Positions 1-6,456 are shown, numbered from the stretch's first letter. The stretch: DNA of 12,804 bases from an uncultured Synechococcus sp. (GCA_913020095.1 CAJWAH010000024.1:1-12804), one strand, 5' to 3'. Translations and numbers: made by a program. Notes: generated by a model not told the origin, from the sequence alone.

Positions 1-1
1 G

Positions 2-976
2 TTGCTGGATGCGGGGCAGGGGGTTTTGTTGTCGGCAGCGCAGTGGCTTGAGCTGCGCCAAGCGGTGAGCGAAGCCCAAGCGGCCTGCGCCGCCGCGGCC
101 GACCCCAACAAGCAAGCCAGCCTGGTGGGCTGCCACGGACAAACCCTCTGGCATCAACCGCCCCACGCCGGCCAATGCGGCGCCAGCTGGCAATTGCTGG
201 ATGCCTGCTTGCTGGCCGAGAGGCTGCAGCGCACAGTGGTGAGCGACTTCCGCAGCGCTGATTTGGCGCGGGGCGGCCAAGGGGCGCCCCTGGTGCCCCT
301 GACCGATGCCGCCCTCTATCCAGCCCAAGGCGGCTGGCGGGCCCTGCTGAACTTGGGCGGGATCGCCAATCTGACCCTGCTGCCACCGGGGCAAAGCCGC
401 GATCAGCAACCCGTTCAAGGCTGGGACTGCGGACCCGCCAACACCCTGCTGGATCTGGCGATCGAGCACTTCAGCGGCGGCAACAGCCACTTTGATGAGG
501 GCGGACGCTGGGCGCTGCAAGGGCAGGTGGACGAAGCCGTGGTGCAGCGCTGGCTGCAAGAGCCGTTCTTTCAACAGCCGCCGCCCAAATCAACCGGCCG
601 CGAACTCTTCGGCCGCCCTGATCTGCAGCGGCGCTTGCAGGAGCTGGGGGAGAGCATCAACCCTGCCGATGCCCTGGCCACCTTGGCGGCCTTGAGCGCA
701 GCGGCGGTGGCCGCTGATTTGCAGCGGGGGCCTGCGGTGGTGGAGATGCTGGTGGCCGGAGGAGGCTGCCGCAACCAAGCCCTGATGCAGCAGCTCCAAT
801 CACGCTGCCGCGGCCTGTGGGTGCGCAGCTTTGAAAGCTTGGGGCTCAACCCTCAACACCGCGAGGCCCTGGCCTTTGCCCTGCTGGCCTGGTGGCGGCA
901 GCTGGGACTGCCGGGAAGCGCTCCAGCGATCACAGGAGCGCGAGCGGGCCTGCTGGGGCAAGTGGCTGAGCCCTAA
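2..976 (+). CDS. anmK: Anhydro-N-acetylmuramic acid kinase, 5'-truncated by window edge
   Basis: AnmK phosphorylates 1,6-anhydro-N-acetylmuramic acid, cleaving the anhydro ring, in cytosolic recycling of cell-wall muropeptides. About 324 residues are visible, against roughly 370-390 for the family, so the N-terminal ATP-binding part (the GxMSGTSxDG region) lies off the window and the true start is not seen. Recognisable family motifs in order are GCHGQTLWH, DFRSADLARGGQGAPLVP, LNLGGIANLT, DCGPANTLLD, STGRELFG and AGGGCRNQALM. The frame is open from base 2 to TAA at 974-976. The stop abuts the stop of the convergent ribbon-helix-helix gene. Family assignment is secure; activity is inferred from the conserved motifs. 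Confidence 0.93.
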   Translation: MLDAGQGVLLSAAQWLELRQAVSEAQAACAAAADPNKQASLVGCHGQTLWHQPPHAGQCGASWQLLDACLLAERLQRTVVSDFRSADLARGGQGAPLVPLTDAALYPAQGGWRALLNLGGIANLTLLPPGQSRDQQPVQGWDCGPANTLLDLAIEHFSGGNSHFDEGGRWALQGQVDEAVVQRWLQEPFFQQPPPKSTGRELFGRPDLQRRLQELGESINPADALATLAALSAAAVAADLQRGPAVVEMLVAGGGCRNQALMQQLQSRCRGLWVRSFESLGLNPQHREALAFALLAWWRQLGLPGSAPAITGARAGLLGQVAEP

Positions 977-1249
977 TCAGCCGCGGCGCAAGCGAATACG
1001 CCGCAGCCGGCCCTGACGCAGACGGGGCTGCACCTGCTGCTGACGCTCGAGTTGATGGCGCACGCCGCCCTGCAACCGATCGAGACCTTGCTGAATCAAA
1101 ACCTTGGCCATGTTGCTGACCGTGCGGCTGTCCTGTTCGGCTGCCACCGCCAGGCGCTCGAGCAGCGCTTCTGGCAACACCACCTGAATACGCGGCGACT
1201 TGGCGCGGCCACTACTGGAGGTCTGACGGGTCGCCACGGCCCTAGGCAC
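977..1249 (-). CDS. Ribbon-helix-helix (CopG/Arc-type) DNA-binding protein
   Basis: The 90-residue protein has a CopG-like segment at about residues 18-59: a short beta strand (SPRIQVVLPEALLERLAVAA), a turn, and a second helix (SRTVSNMAKVLIQQGLDRL). Such proteins dimerise through the strand and bind palindromic operators, often their own. The C-terminal 30 residues are rich in Gln and Arg, ending in RQGRLRRIRLRRG, and may add nonspecific nucleic-acid affinity (inference). The start chosen is GTG at 1247-1249; an in-frame stop lies just upstream, and a second GTG lies four codons in. The gene is convergent with anmK (stops abut) and divergent from the gene at 1297. No partner toxin is visible next to it, so a chromosomal regulator is more likely than an antitoxin. 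The target is unknown. Confidence 0.65.
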   Translation of the reverse strand: MPRAVATRQTSSSGRAKSPRIQVVLPEALLERLAVAAEQDSRTVSNMAKVLIQQGLDRLQGGVRHQLERQQQVQPRLRQGRLRRIRLRRG

Positions 1250-1285
1250 ACACAGTCACACCCAGAAGTGTACTGAGATCGCCAC

Positions 1286-1296
1286 GGATAGTATCC
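1286..1296. promoter_or_regulatory. Short palindrome between divergent genes, possible operator
   Basis: GGATA-G-TATCC is a perfect 5-1-5 inverted repeat that ends one base before the ATG at 1297. It sits in the 47-base gap between the divergent ribbon-helix-helix gene and the 86-residue gene. Ribbon-helix-helix dimers commonly bind such short palindromes, so an operator is a reasonable guess, but nothing in the sequence proves binding. Confidence 0.25.
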
Positions 1297-1557
1297 ATGC
1301 GTATGCTGATGGAACCGGCAATCCCCGCCATGGCCGCATCCGCTGACAAGAGCGATGTGCTCGTCTCCGCTGTGATGAGCACCTATCTGCTGACCCACCT
1401 CCACCACGTGTTGCAGCGGGCGGAATTCAGCGCCACGCGCGAAGGCAGACCAGCGATGGCAAGGAATTACGCCAAGTTGCGCAAGGTGCTGTGCCTCGAT
1501 GCCCGCACCATGCGGGACGCCTCCGCCATGGAGATCTCCGAAGACTGGGCGGCCTGA
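1297..1557 (+). CDS. Conserved-looking 86-residue protein of unknown function
   Basis: I do not recognise a named family. The protein is 86 residues and soluble in appearance. A helical middle (VLVSAVMSTYLLTHLHHVLQ) is followed by a basic stretch with REGRPAMARNYAKLRKVL and an acidic end (MEISEDWAA). No signal peptide or clear membrane span is seen. ATG codons at 1297, 1303 and 1309 could each start it; 1297 is given as the longest. It is read divergently from the ribbon-helix-helix gene across 47 bases and may share its control. Codon use fits the neighbourhood and no competing frame is better, so it is probably a real gene, but its role is unknown. Confidence 0.6.
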   Translation: MRMLMEPAIPAMAASADKSDVLVSAVMSTYLLTHLHHVLQRAEFSATREGRPAMARNYAKLRKVLCLDARTMRDASAMEISEDWAA

Positions 1558-1897
1558 GATTCCGCACCCAATTCAGCACTGATCAGCAGAACTAATCGCT
1601 TTTAGCTTTCCCCAGGGTTGAGCACTTTTCCCAAACCAAGCCGAAGGTTTTCCACAACCCAACGCGTCAAAGCCCGGCCGCAACGGCTGCATTGGGGAAA
1701 CACCCAATGTGTTCCTGTTCTTACTTGACAGTGTTGCGCCATACACCGGGCGCGTTAGCCAAGCCGGAGCGCAAGCAAGTCAAGCCAGTTGCAGCAGCCG
1801 ATCTCAGCAGTGGGATTCATGCGACTGCGTCAGCAGGCTCGCTTTGACGAATGCGTCATCTCGTGGCGAACTAGTGCACCCAGCGCACAACACCTCC
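1558..1897. other. Intergenic region of 340 bases without a convincing protein gene
   Basis: This is the longest gap in the window. It holds three spaced TTTTCC-type motifs (1606-1656), a strong hairpin at 1690-1709 described separately, and a GC-rich stretch up to the start of the DUF2811 gene. A GTG at 1709 opens a frame running into the DUF2811 gene, but the upstream part encodes a Ser/Gln/Ala-rich stretch with no domain character. It is treated as untranslated leader. Confidence 0.5.
1680..1711 (+). ncRNA. Hairpin with GGAAACA loop, candidate Yfr2-type small RNA element
   Basis: CATTGGG (1690-1696) and CCCAATG (1703-1709) form a perfect 7-base-pair stem, extendable by two wobble pairs, around a GAAACA loop. 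Read on the plus strand, the stem-loop shows GGAAACA. From memory, this is the hallmark loop motif of the Yfr2 family of cyanobacterial noncoding RNAs (also known as the Cyano-1 motif). A small GCCG-CAA-CGGC hairpin lies just upstream, at about 1677-1687. I cannot identify a convincing promoter or an intrinsic terminator, so the RNA ends are unknown and the coordinates cover only the structured core. The alternative is a structured 5' leader of the DUF2811 gene. Confidence 0.35.
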
Positions 1898-2161
1898 ATG
1901 CTTTCCGCCGCCGTTGCCAGCGCCACCCAGCACACAGTCGGACAAACGGAAGGCGCCAGCTGCGAACAGGTGGTGAGCTTCCAGACCCCCCTGCCCGGCA
2001 ACCTCGCCCAGGCCATGAGCCAGTTCATCGAGGCCCATCCGCAGTGGGATCAATACCGCCTGATGCAGGCGGCCTTGGCCGGCTTTTTGCTGCAACAGGG
2101 CGTGCAACAACGCGACCTCACACGCCGTTACGTCAGCAGCATGTTTGGGCGCCGGGTCTAG
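1898..2161 (+). CDS. DUF2811 family protein
   Basis: The 87-residue product carries the block I associate with DUF2811, a short domain almost restricted to cyanobacteria. It begins near SFQTPLPGNLAQAM, continues through FIEAHPQWDQYRLMQAALAG and ends near the C-terminal YVSSMF. The function of the family is unknown; predicted helices and lack of membrane spans suggest a small cytosolic protein. The ATG at 1898 gives about 30 variable residues before the domain. An upstream in-frame GTG at 1709 would add a low-complexity extension and is not preferred. The Nif11-like gene follows 23 bases downstream on the same strand, so the two are probably co-transcribed. Confidence 0.75.
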   Translation: MLSAAVASATQHTVGQTEGASCEQVVSFQTPLPGNLAQAMSQFIEAHPQWDQYRLMQAALAGFLLQQGVQQRDLTRRYVSSMFGRRV

Positions 2162-2184
2162 CTTGAAAAAAAGCGTTCTGCCCT

Positions 2185-2418
2185 ATGGGTTTTGAGCAGG
2201 CCCAAGCCCTCTACGACATCGTGCGCAGCGATGCCCAGCTGACCCGATCCCTCTTTCGTCAGGCCCTGCAGGATCCCCAGGGCACCTTGGATCAATTGGT
2301 GGCCATTGCCGAAGCCAAAGGACTGAGCGTCAGCCGTCAAGAGATCCGCGACTACCTCAACGACAGTGCCGACGACGCAACCCGGCAGTGGCTGATCAAA
2401 GCCCGTGGCGGCCTATGA
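2185..2418 (+). CDS. Nif11-like domain small protein
   Basis: The 77-residue product resembles the Nif11 domain. An N-terminal helix (EQAQALYDIVRSDAQLTRSL) is followed by LDQLVAIAEAKGLSVSRQEI, matching the family pattern in which a helix ending in VAIAKEAGF leads into an acidic helix. Nif11 domains occur as stand-alone cyanobacterial proteins and as leaders of ribosomal peptide natural products. This protein ends ARGGL with nothing after the Gly-Gly, so there is no core peptide, and no modification enzyme is nearby. A stand-alone Nif11 protein is the better reading. It lies 23 bases after the DUF2811 gene, and its stop is immediately followed on the other strand by the stop of the 51-residue membrane protein. 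Confidence 0.6.
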   Translation: MGFEQAQALYDIVRSDAQLTRSLFRQALQDPQGTLDQLVAIAEAKGLSVSRQEIRDYLNDSADDATRQWLIKARGGL

Positions 2419-2568
2419 GTCGGCGGAGCGCTCCTGGGGAACCGGTGTGATGACCGGCTCTCGCCGGCTGCCTCCGCCTTGGGCCCAACTGAAGAACAGC
2501 CAGTAGCTCACAACGGCCAGACCGGCTGTCACCACCAAGGCCATGACCGCTTCCAAGCGCTTGAGCAT
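2413..2568 (-). CDS. Small single-span membrane protein, unknown function
   Basis: Minus-strand reading from ATG at 2566-2568 to TAG at 2413-2415 gives 51 residues. It starts MLKRLEAV, has one hydrophobic span (about residues 8-28, including VVTAGLAVVSYWLFF), and ends in a polar Gly/Arg/Pro-rich tail (GGGSRREPV, then PVPQERSADS). The basic N-terminus and polar C-terminus fit a one-span inner-membrane or thylakoid protein. An in-frame GTG precedes the ATG directly. It fills the otherwise empty gap between the Nif11-like and ABC-F genes and overlaps the Nif11-like gene tail-to-tail by six bases. I know no named family for it. The charge pattern and exact fit to the gap argue for a real gene. 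Confidence 0.55.
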   Translation of the reverse strand: MLKRLEAVMALVVTAGLAVVSYWLFFSWAQGGGSRREPVITPVPQERSADS

Positions 2569-2650
2569 CACCGTGCGGGTGCCAGCACAGCCTTCAGTTT
2601 GACCTGCCGCACGCTTGGTATGGTCCTGCCGGTCCCATGCTTAAGACCGG

Positions 2651-4378
2651 GTGCTGCGGCTGGAGCGCGTTGGCAAGATCTACCCCACCGGGGAGGTGCT
2701 TCGCGACGTCACCTGGGAAGTTAAAAGCGGAGACCGCATCGGTCTGGTGGGCGTCAATGGCGCCGGCAAATCAACCCAACTGCGGATCATTGCGGGCTTA
2801 GAGGAGCCCAGCAGCGGCCAAGTGGTGCGGCAGGGCGACCCTCGCATCGTCTTCCTGCAGCAGGAATTTGATGTCGATGTGCGCCGCACGGTGCGGGAAG
2901 AGCTGTTTCAGGCCTTTGGTGAGGCGGCCGAAGTGCGCAACCGCCAAGGGCACGTGGAGCAGGCGATGGCCAGCGAGCGAGCCGCGGAAGACCCCGATCA
3001 CCTGCAGGAACTGATCGAAGAATTGGGGCGACTGCAGACCCGCTTTGAGGGGCTGCACGGCTATGAGCTGGATGCTCGCATCGACAAGCTGCTGCCCACG
3101 ATCGGCTTCAACGAAGCCAAGGCTGAGCGCCTCGTTGGCGACTATTCAGGCGGCTGGCAAATGCGGATCGCCCTGGGCAAGATCCTGCTGCAGGAGCCCG
3201 ATCTGCTGCTGCTCGATGAGCCCACCAACCACCTCGACATGGCCACGATTGAGTGGCTGGAGGGCTACCTCACCGAGATCAATGTGCCTCTGGTGGTGAT
3301 CAGCCACGACCGCACGTTCCTCGATCGGGTGTGCAATCAAATCGTTGAAACCGAGCGCGGGATCTCCCGCAGCTACCTCGGAAACTACAGCCAGCACCTG
3401 GAGCAAAAAGCCCTAGAGCGGGAAGCCAGCCAGTCGGCCTTTGATCGGCAGCAGAAAGAGCTCGCCGCGCAGCAGGCCTACATCGACCGCTTCCGGGCTA
3501 GTGCGACCCGCTCCACACAAGCCAAAAGCCGCGAGAAATTGCTCGACAAGGTGGAGCGCATTGATGCCCCAGTGGAATCGATCGGGGGGCCGCAATTTCA
3601 ATTTCCACCGGCGCCGCGCTCAGGTCGTCAGATCGCGCTGATCGACAACCTCACCCACTACTACGACGACAACATCCTGTTTCTTGAGGCCAGCCTCGAA
3701 GTGGAGCGGGGCGACCGTATTGCCTTTGTTGGGCCCAATGGGGCCGGCAAATCCACCCTGCTGCGGCTGGTGATGGGGCTGGAGCAGCCCAGTGAAGGAT
3801 CGGCTCGCCTCGGGGAGCACAACGTGGAGGCGGGCTACTTCGAGCAGAACCAAGCCGAGGCTTTGGATCTCGAGAAAACCGTGATCGACACGCTGTTTGA
3901 GGCGGTTCCCGATTGGACCCAAACGCAAGTGCGCTCGCTGTTGGGCAGCTTCTGCTTCAGCAATGACGCGGTGTTCAAGCAAGTGGGCCAGCTGAGCGGA
4001 GGCGAAAAAGCCCGCCTAGCCCTGGCACTGATGTTGTTGACACCCTGCAATCTGCTGGTGCTCGATGAGCCCACCAACCACCTCGATATTCCAGCCAAAC
4101 AGATGCTGGAAGACGCCCTGATGCAATACGAGGGGGCCGCGCTGCTGGTCAGCCACGACCGCACCTTTATCGCCCGGGTGGCCAACCGCATCGTGGAACT
4201 GCGCGATGGTGAGCTGGTGCTCTACCAGGGCGATTACGCCTACTACCTGGAGAAGAAAGAAGAGGAAGCCGCTCTGCTGCGCCAAGCCGAAGAAGACGAA
4301 GCGCGGGAAGCCAAGCGGACCGCCAACCGGGCCAAGCAAAAGGCCAAAGCCGAGAACCGGCGCAAACGCCCCACCTAA
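2651..4378 (+). CDS. ABC-F family ATPase (Uup/EttA-type ribosome-associated factor)
   Basis: The 575-residue soluble protein has two fused ABC domains and no membrane domain, as in ABC-F factors that act at the ribosome E site. Domain 1 has Walker A GVNGAGKST (34-42), signature YSGGWQ (165-170), Walker B LLLLDEPTNHLD (catalytic Glu190) and His219. Domain 2 has Walker A GPNGAGKST (361-369), signature LSGGE (448-452) and LLVLDEPTNHLD (Glu473). The linker at about 245-305 is charged and helical, as expected for the P-site-tRNA-interacting motif. The C-terminal about 45 residues are highly charged (KKEEEAALL to NRRKRPT). The start is GTG at 2651, because an in-frame TAA sits at 2642-2644. The exact subfamily cannot be fixed by eye. 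All catalytic residues are present. Confidence 0.93.
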   Translation: MLRLERVGKIYPTGEVLRDVTWEVKSGDRIGLVGVNGAGKSTQLRIIAGLEEPSSGQVVRQGDPRIVFLQQEFDVDVRRTVREELFQAFGEAAEVRNRQGHVEQAMASERAAEDPDHLQELIEELGRLQTRFEGLHGYELDARIDKLLPTIGFNEAKAERLVGDYSGGWQMRIALGKILLQEPDLLLLDEPTNHLDMATIEWLEGYLTEINVPLVVISHDRTFLDRVCNQIVETERGISRSYLGNYSQHLEQKALEREASQSAFDRQQKELAAQQAYIDRFRASATRSTQAKSREKLLDKVERIDAPVESIGGPQFQFPPAPRSGRQIALIDNLTHYYDDNILFLEASLEVERGDRIAFVGPNGAGKSTLLRLVMGLEQPSEGSARLGEHNVEAGYFEQNQAEALDLEKTVIDTLFEAVPDWTQTQVRSLLGSFCFSNDAVFKQVGQLSGGEKARLALALMLLTPCNLLVLDEPTNHLDIPAKQMLEDALMQYEGAALLVSHDRTFIARVANRIVELRDGELVLYQGDYAYYLEKKEEEAALLRQAEEDEAREAKRTANRAKQKAKAENRRKRPT

Positions 4379-4484
4379 GGGGGCGCCGACAAACAACTTC
4401 ACAGCTTTTTAGGCAGGAAGACTCAACTTTCTGGACCTCTCTTTTCGGTGTGCATACGCTGACGGAATGCATTGAGGTTGTCGG

Positions 4485-4646
4485 ATGAGCCGTTCTTACA
4501 TCCCCGGGGCAGGCGAGCACGAGCAGACCTGGGATGCCGTTGAAACCTATTTCCAATGCATCACCGAATGCTCCTTGGATGACGGCGAATGCGTCACCCG
4601 TTGCGTGGAAGATCTGCGCATCAGTGATGGTTCCGAAACCGACTAG
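4485..4646 (+). CDS. 53-residue protein with twin CX3C motifs, unknown function
   Basis: The frame from ATG 4485 to TAG 4644-4646 gives 53 residues. A GAGG at 4474-4477, seven bases upstream, is a good ribosome-binding site and decides the start. Four cysteines form CITEC-x6-CVTRC, that is C25, C29, C36 and C40 in a CX3C-x6-CX3C arrangement, within an otherwise acidic protein. Such a pattern could make a disulfide-linked helical hairpin or bind a metal ion or Fe-S cluster; I cannot tell which. No signal peptide or membrane segment is seen. The sequence feels familiar as a conserved small cyanobacterial protein, but I cannot name a family. It is followed by two more small genes on the same strand. 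Confidence 0.65.
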   Translation: MSRSYIPGAGEHEQTWDAVETYFQCITECSLDDGECVTRCVEDLRISDGSETD

Positions 4647-4717
4647 CAGCAGATGTAGCCCTTACTACGCAAGCATCTGAAACAGTTTTTAAGGTTCAAG
4701 GCACCTGAACGGATGCC

Positions 4718-4903
4718 ATGGATTCCGCCGCCGCCCTCAGCCTTGGCCAACGCTTTGAGCTGGAACGGATGAATCGCGCCATCGACGCCGAAATGGATCC
4801 CACCGCCGTGCGCGGCATTGCCAAGCAGCTGCTGCAGGCCTGGCAAAGCCAACGGGCCGCATCCCGCTGGCTGCTTAGCCAGCAGAGTGGTCAGCAGAGT
4901 TGA
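4718..4903 (+). CDS. Conserved-looking 61-residue protein, unknown function
   Basis: The 61-residue product is predicted helical and soluble: LGQRFELERMNRAIDA, then a turn at DPTAV, then IAKQLLQAWQSQRAASRWLL. The FELERMNRAID and LLQAWQSQRAA segments look like an amphipathic helical pair of a kind seen in short cyanobacterial proteins, but I cannot assign a family or function. ATG at 4718 is the only good start. It lies 71 bases after the CX3C gene, on the same strand. The following small ORF may begin inside its last codons. Confidence 0.55.
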   Translation: MDSAAALSLGQRFELERMNRAIDAEMDPTAVRGIAKQLLQAWQSQRAASRWLLSQQSGQQS

Positions 4904-5054
4904 ACCACGGGCAGTCTTGAACGAGCCAGCAACCTCCAGTTACGCCGACCAGGAACTGGGCGAGCGACCGCTTGACCTTTGGGATCCAGCGCAACGGCTT
5001 GAAAACGTGCGCGACGACGACCTCAACGACATGGCTGATCTCCCCTGGGAGTGA
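4887..5054 (+). CDS. Small acidic protein, uncertain start
   Basis: An open frame ends at TGA 5052-5054. Its last 35-40 residues look protein-like: YADQELGERPLDLWDPAQRL, then ENVRDDDLNDMADLPWE. The acidic, Trp-ended tail is unlike the random Arg/Pro-rich translation typical of shadow frames here. The start is unclear. GTG at 4887 gives 55 residues and overlaps the previous gene by 17 bases; TTG at 4917 gives 45 residues and begins just after that gene. No ATG fits well. Function is unknown and no domain is recognised. The stop abuts the stop of the convergent gene at 5055. Confidence 0.4.
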   Translation: MVSRVEPRAVLNEPATSSYADQELGERPLDLWDPAQRLENVRDDDLNDMADLPWE

Positions 5055-5315
5055 TCAACCGAGCTGCGCCGGCACGGTCAGCAACTGGTCGGGCTGGCCC
5101 AAGCCACGGAATTCCTGCAGCAACGCCTCCGCCTCCAGCAGACGCCCTTCGTCCAACAGTTGGGCGCGGCGAGCCGCCAACCAGCTGCGGTTGCCCTGAA
5201 GGGATAGAGCTAGAGCGAGTCGCTGACGAGCCACAAACGCCGGATCAGTGGGTCTCAGTCTGAGACGAATTGAGCTGTAGGCCTTGACAAACGGACAGCG
5301 ATCGCTCTGGACCAT
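5055..5315 (-). CDS. 86-residue protein of unknown function downstream of htrA
   Basis: From ATG at 5313-5315 the frame encodes 86 residues. A basic N-terminal half (IRLRLRPTDPAFVARQRL) leads into a helical region rich in Leu, Ala, Arg and Glu (WLAARRAQLLDEGRLLEAEA), ending near LLTVPAQLG. The alternating Leu/Ala/Glu pattern suggests paired helices. There is no signal peptide or membrane span. It begins 10 bases after the htrA stop on the same strand, so it is probably the distal gene of an htrA transcript. A longer frame back to 5399 would run into htrA with Trp/Arg-rich sequence and is not used. I do not recognise the family. Confidence 0.5.
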   Translation of the reverse strand: MVQSDRCPFVKAYSSIRLRLRPTDPAFVARQRLALALSLQGNRSWLAARRAQLLDEGRLLEAEALLQEFRGLGQPDQLLTVPAQLG

Positions 5316-5325
5316 GGACTCTGGG

Positions 5326-6417
5326 TCAACTGGCCATGCTGGCCATCTCCACCGGCACCACCTCCAGCGTGCGGCGCTGGCCATCACGCAGCAGCTCAAG
5401 GCTCAAAGGCTTGCCAACACCAGAACGCTCCATGCGGGCCAAGAATTGCGCTGGATCACGCACCGCTTCGCCGCCAACGCTCAGCACCAAATCACCCGGC
5501 CTAACCCCAGCGCGAGCGGCAGGGCCATTGGGCATCACGGAGTTCACCCGCACCCCCTTGGGCTCAGCCGAGAGGGCCAAACCAACCAAGGCATGGCTGG
5601 CTTTGCCATTGCTGATCAGCTGATCAGCAATCGATCGCGCCCGGTTGATCGGAATTGAGAAGCCCAAGCCAGCGCCAGGACCGGTGCGCACCAAAGCATT
5701 AATCCCCACCACCTCACCATCGGCATTCAGCAGTGGTCCCCCGGAATTGCCTGGATTGATCGCGGCATCGGTCTGAATCAAATCCAGGCGCTTGTCGGTG
5801 ATGCCGAGCTTGGTGGCGTTGCGGTTGGTGCTGCTGATGATCCCCAAGGTGACGGTGTTATCCAGACCAAAGGGGTTCCCCACCGCGATGGCCCAGTCCC
5901 CCACCTCCACCGCATCGGAATCGCCCAACGGCGCCACAGGCAGAGGCTCAGAGGCGGCCACGCGAACCACGGCCAGGTCTGTAATGGGGTCAGAACCAAT
6001 GACCGAGCCTTCCATCGTGCGGCCATCCACCAAACCCACCGTGACCCTTGAGGCCCCCTCAACCACATGGGCATTGGTGAGGATCAAGCCATCGGCCTCA
6101 AAGATCACTCCGGTGCCCTGACCTCGTTCGGTGCGCTGGCTTGGCCGTGGCGCTGGCATAGCCCCAGGGGAGCCACCAAAGAACTGACGAAACAACGGAT
6201 CCATCAAGAACACTGGCGGGATTCCGCCTGGAGCGCTGGCGCTGGTGATGGTGCGCTCGGTGTCGATACGCACCACCGCTGGTCCGGCTTGACGCACGGC
6301 CTCGGCCACAAACGATTGGCGGTTGGTGGTGGGCACCGGCGGCCTGGCTGGCGCCTGGATGGCCGTTCCGATCACCAAAGCCGTGGAGAGGGCAAGCAGC
6401 GGCAGCTGGCGGCGCAT
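5326..6417 (-). CDS. Deg/HtrA-family serine protease with one PDZ domain
   Basis: This is a trypsin-fold protease of the HtrA/HhoA/HhoB group, acting in the periplasm or thylakoid lumen on damaged proteins. Numbering from the upstream TTG at 6441, the catalytic triad is His125 ([10 protein letters not shown]), Asp155 (DPITDLAVV) and Ser233 (NPGNSGGPL). A single PDZ domain occupies about 285-370 ([20 protein letters not shown]). The preferred start is ATG at 6415-6417, which gives a clean signal peptide: MRRQ, a hydrophobic core [18 protein letters not shown], then PARP. The TTG adds only MTSVFAES in front of it. With the ATG the protein is 363 residues, typical of cyanobacterial paralogues. 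Which of HtrA, HhoA or HhoB it is cannot be settled without phylogeny. Confidence 0.92.
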   Translation of the reverse strand: MRRQLPLLALSTALVIGTAIQAPARPPVPTTNRQSFVAEAVRQAGPAVVRIDTERTITSASAPGGIPPVFLMDPLFRQFFGGSPGAMPAPRPSQRTERGQGTGVIFEADGLILTNAHVVEGASRVTVGLVDGRTMEGSVIGSDPITDLAVVRVAASEPLPVAPLGDSDAVEVGDWAIAVGNPFGLDNTVTLGIISSTNRNATKLGITDKRLDLIQTDAAINPGNSGGPLLNADGEVVGINALVRTGPGAGLGFSIPINRARSIADQLISNGKASHALVGLALSAEPKGVRVNSVMPNGPAARAGVRPGDLVLSVGGEAVRDPAQFLARMERSGVGKPLSLELLRDGQRRTLEVVPVEMASMAS

Positions 6418-6440
6418 GGATTCGGCAAAAACACTCGTCA

Positions 6441-6456
6441 AACCGTATCGACGGTT
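6441..6456. promoter_or_regulatory. Inverted repeat upstream of htrA
   Basis: AACCGT-ATCG-ACGGTT has perfect 6-base arms, located 24-39 bases upstream of the preferred htrA ATG. With one extra A it extends to TCAAACCGT and ACGGTTGA. It could be an operator or an RNA hairpin in the htrA leader. No promoter hexamers could be assigned with confidence. A second imperfect repeat (ACTGG-5-CCAGT) lies at 6494-6508 in the same divergent gap. Confidence 0.25.

Noticed and set aside
977..1249. RHH gene as the antitoxin of a toxin-antitoxin pair
   Set aside because: No toxin-like gene overlaps or follows on the same strand; its downstream neighbour is the convergent anmK.
1725..1730. Perfect TTGACA, possible -35 box
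   Set aside because: No -10-like hexamer occurs at a 16-19 base spacing; the region downstream is GC-rich (CACCGGGCGCG).
1709..1897. Upstream extension of the DUF2811 gene from a GTG at 1709
   Set aside because: The extra 63 residues are Ser/Gln/Ala-rich with no domain character, and the GTG lies within the hairpin stem. ATG at 1898 gives a normal length.
2185..2418. Nif11-like protein as a lanthipeptide or prochlorosin precursor
   Set aside because: Only one residue follows the terminal Gly-Gly, so there is no core peptide, and no modification or export genes are nearby.
3620..4556. Long minus-strand open frames opposite the ABC-F gene
   Set aside because: They mirror the codon bias of the ABC-F gene and translate to low-complexity sequence without domains.
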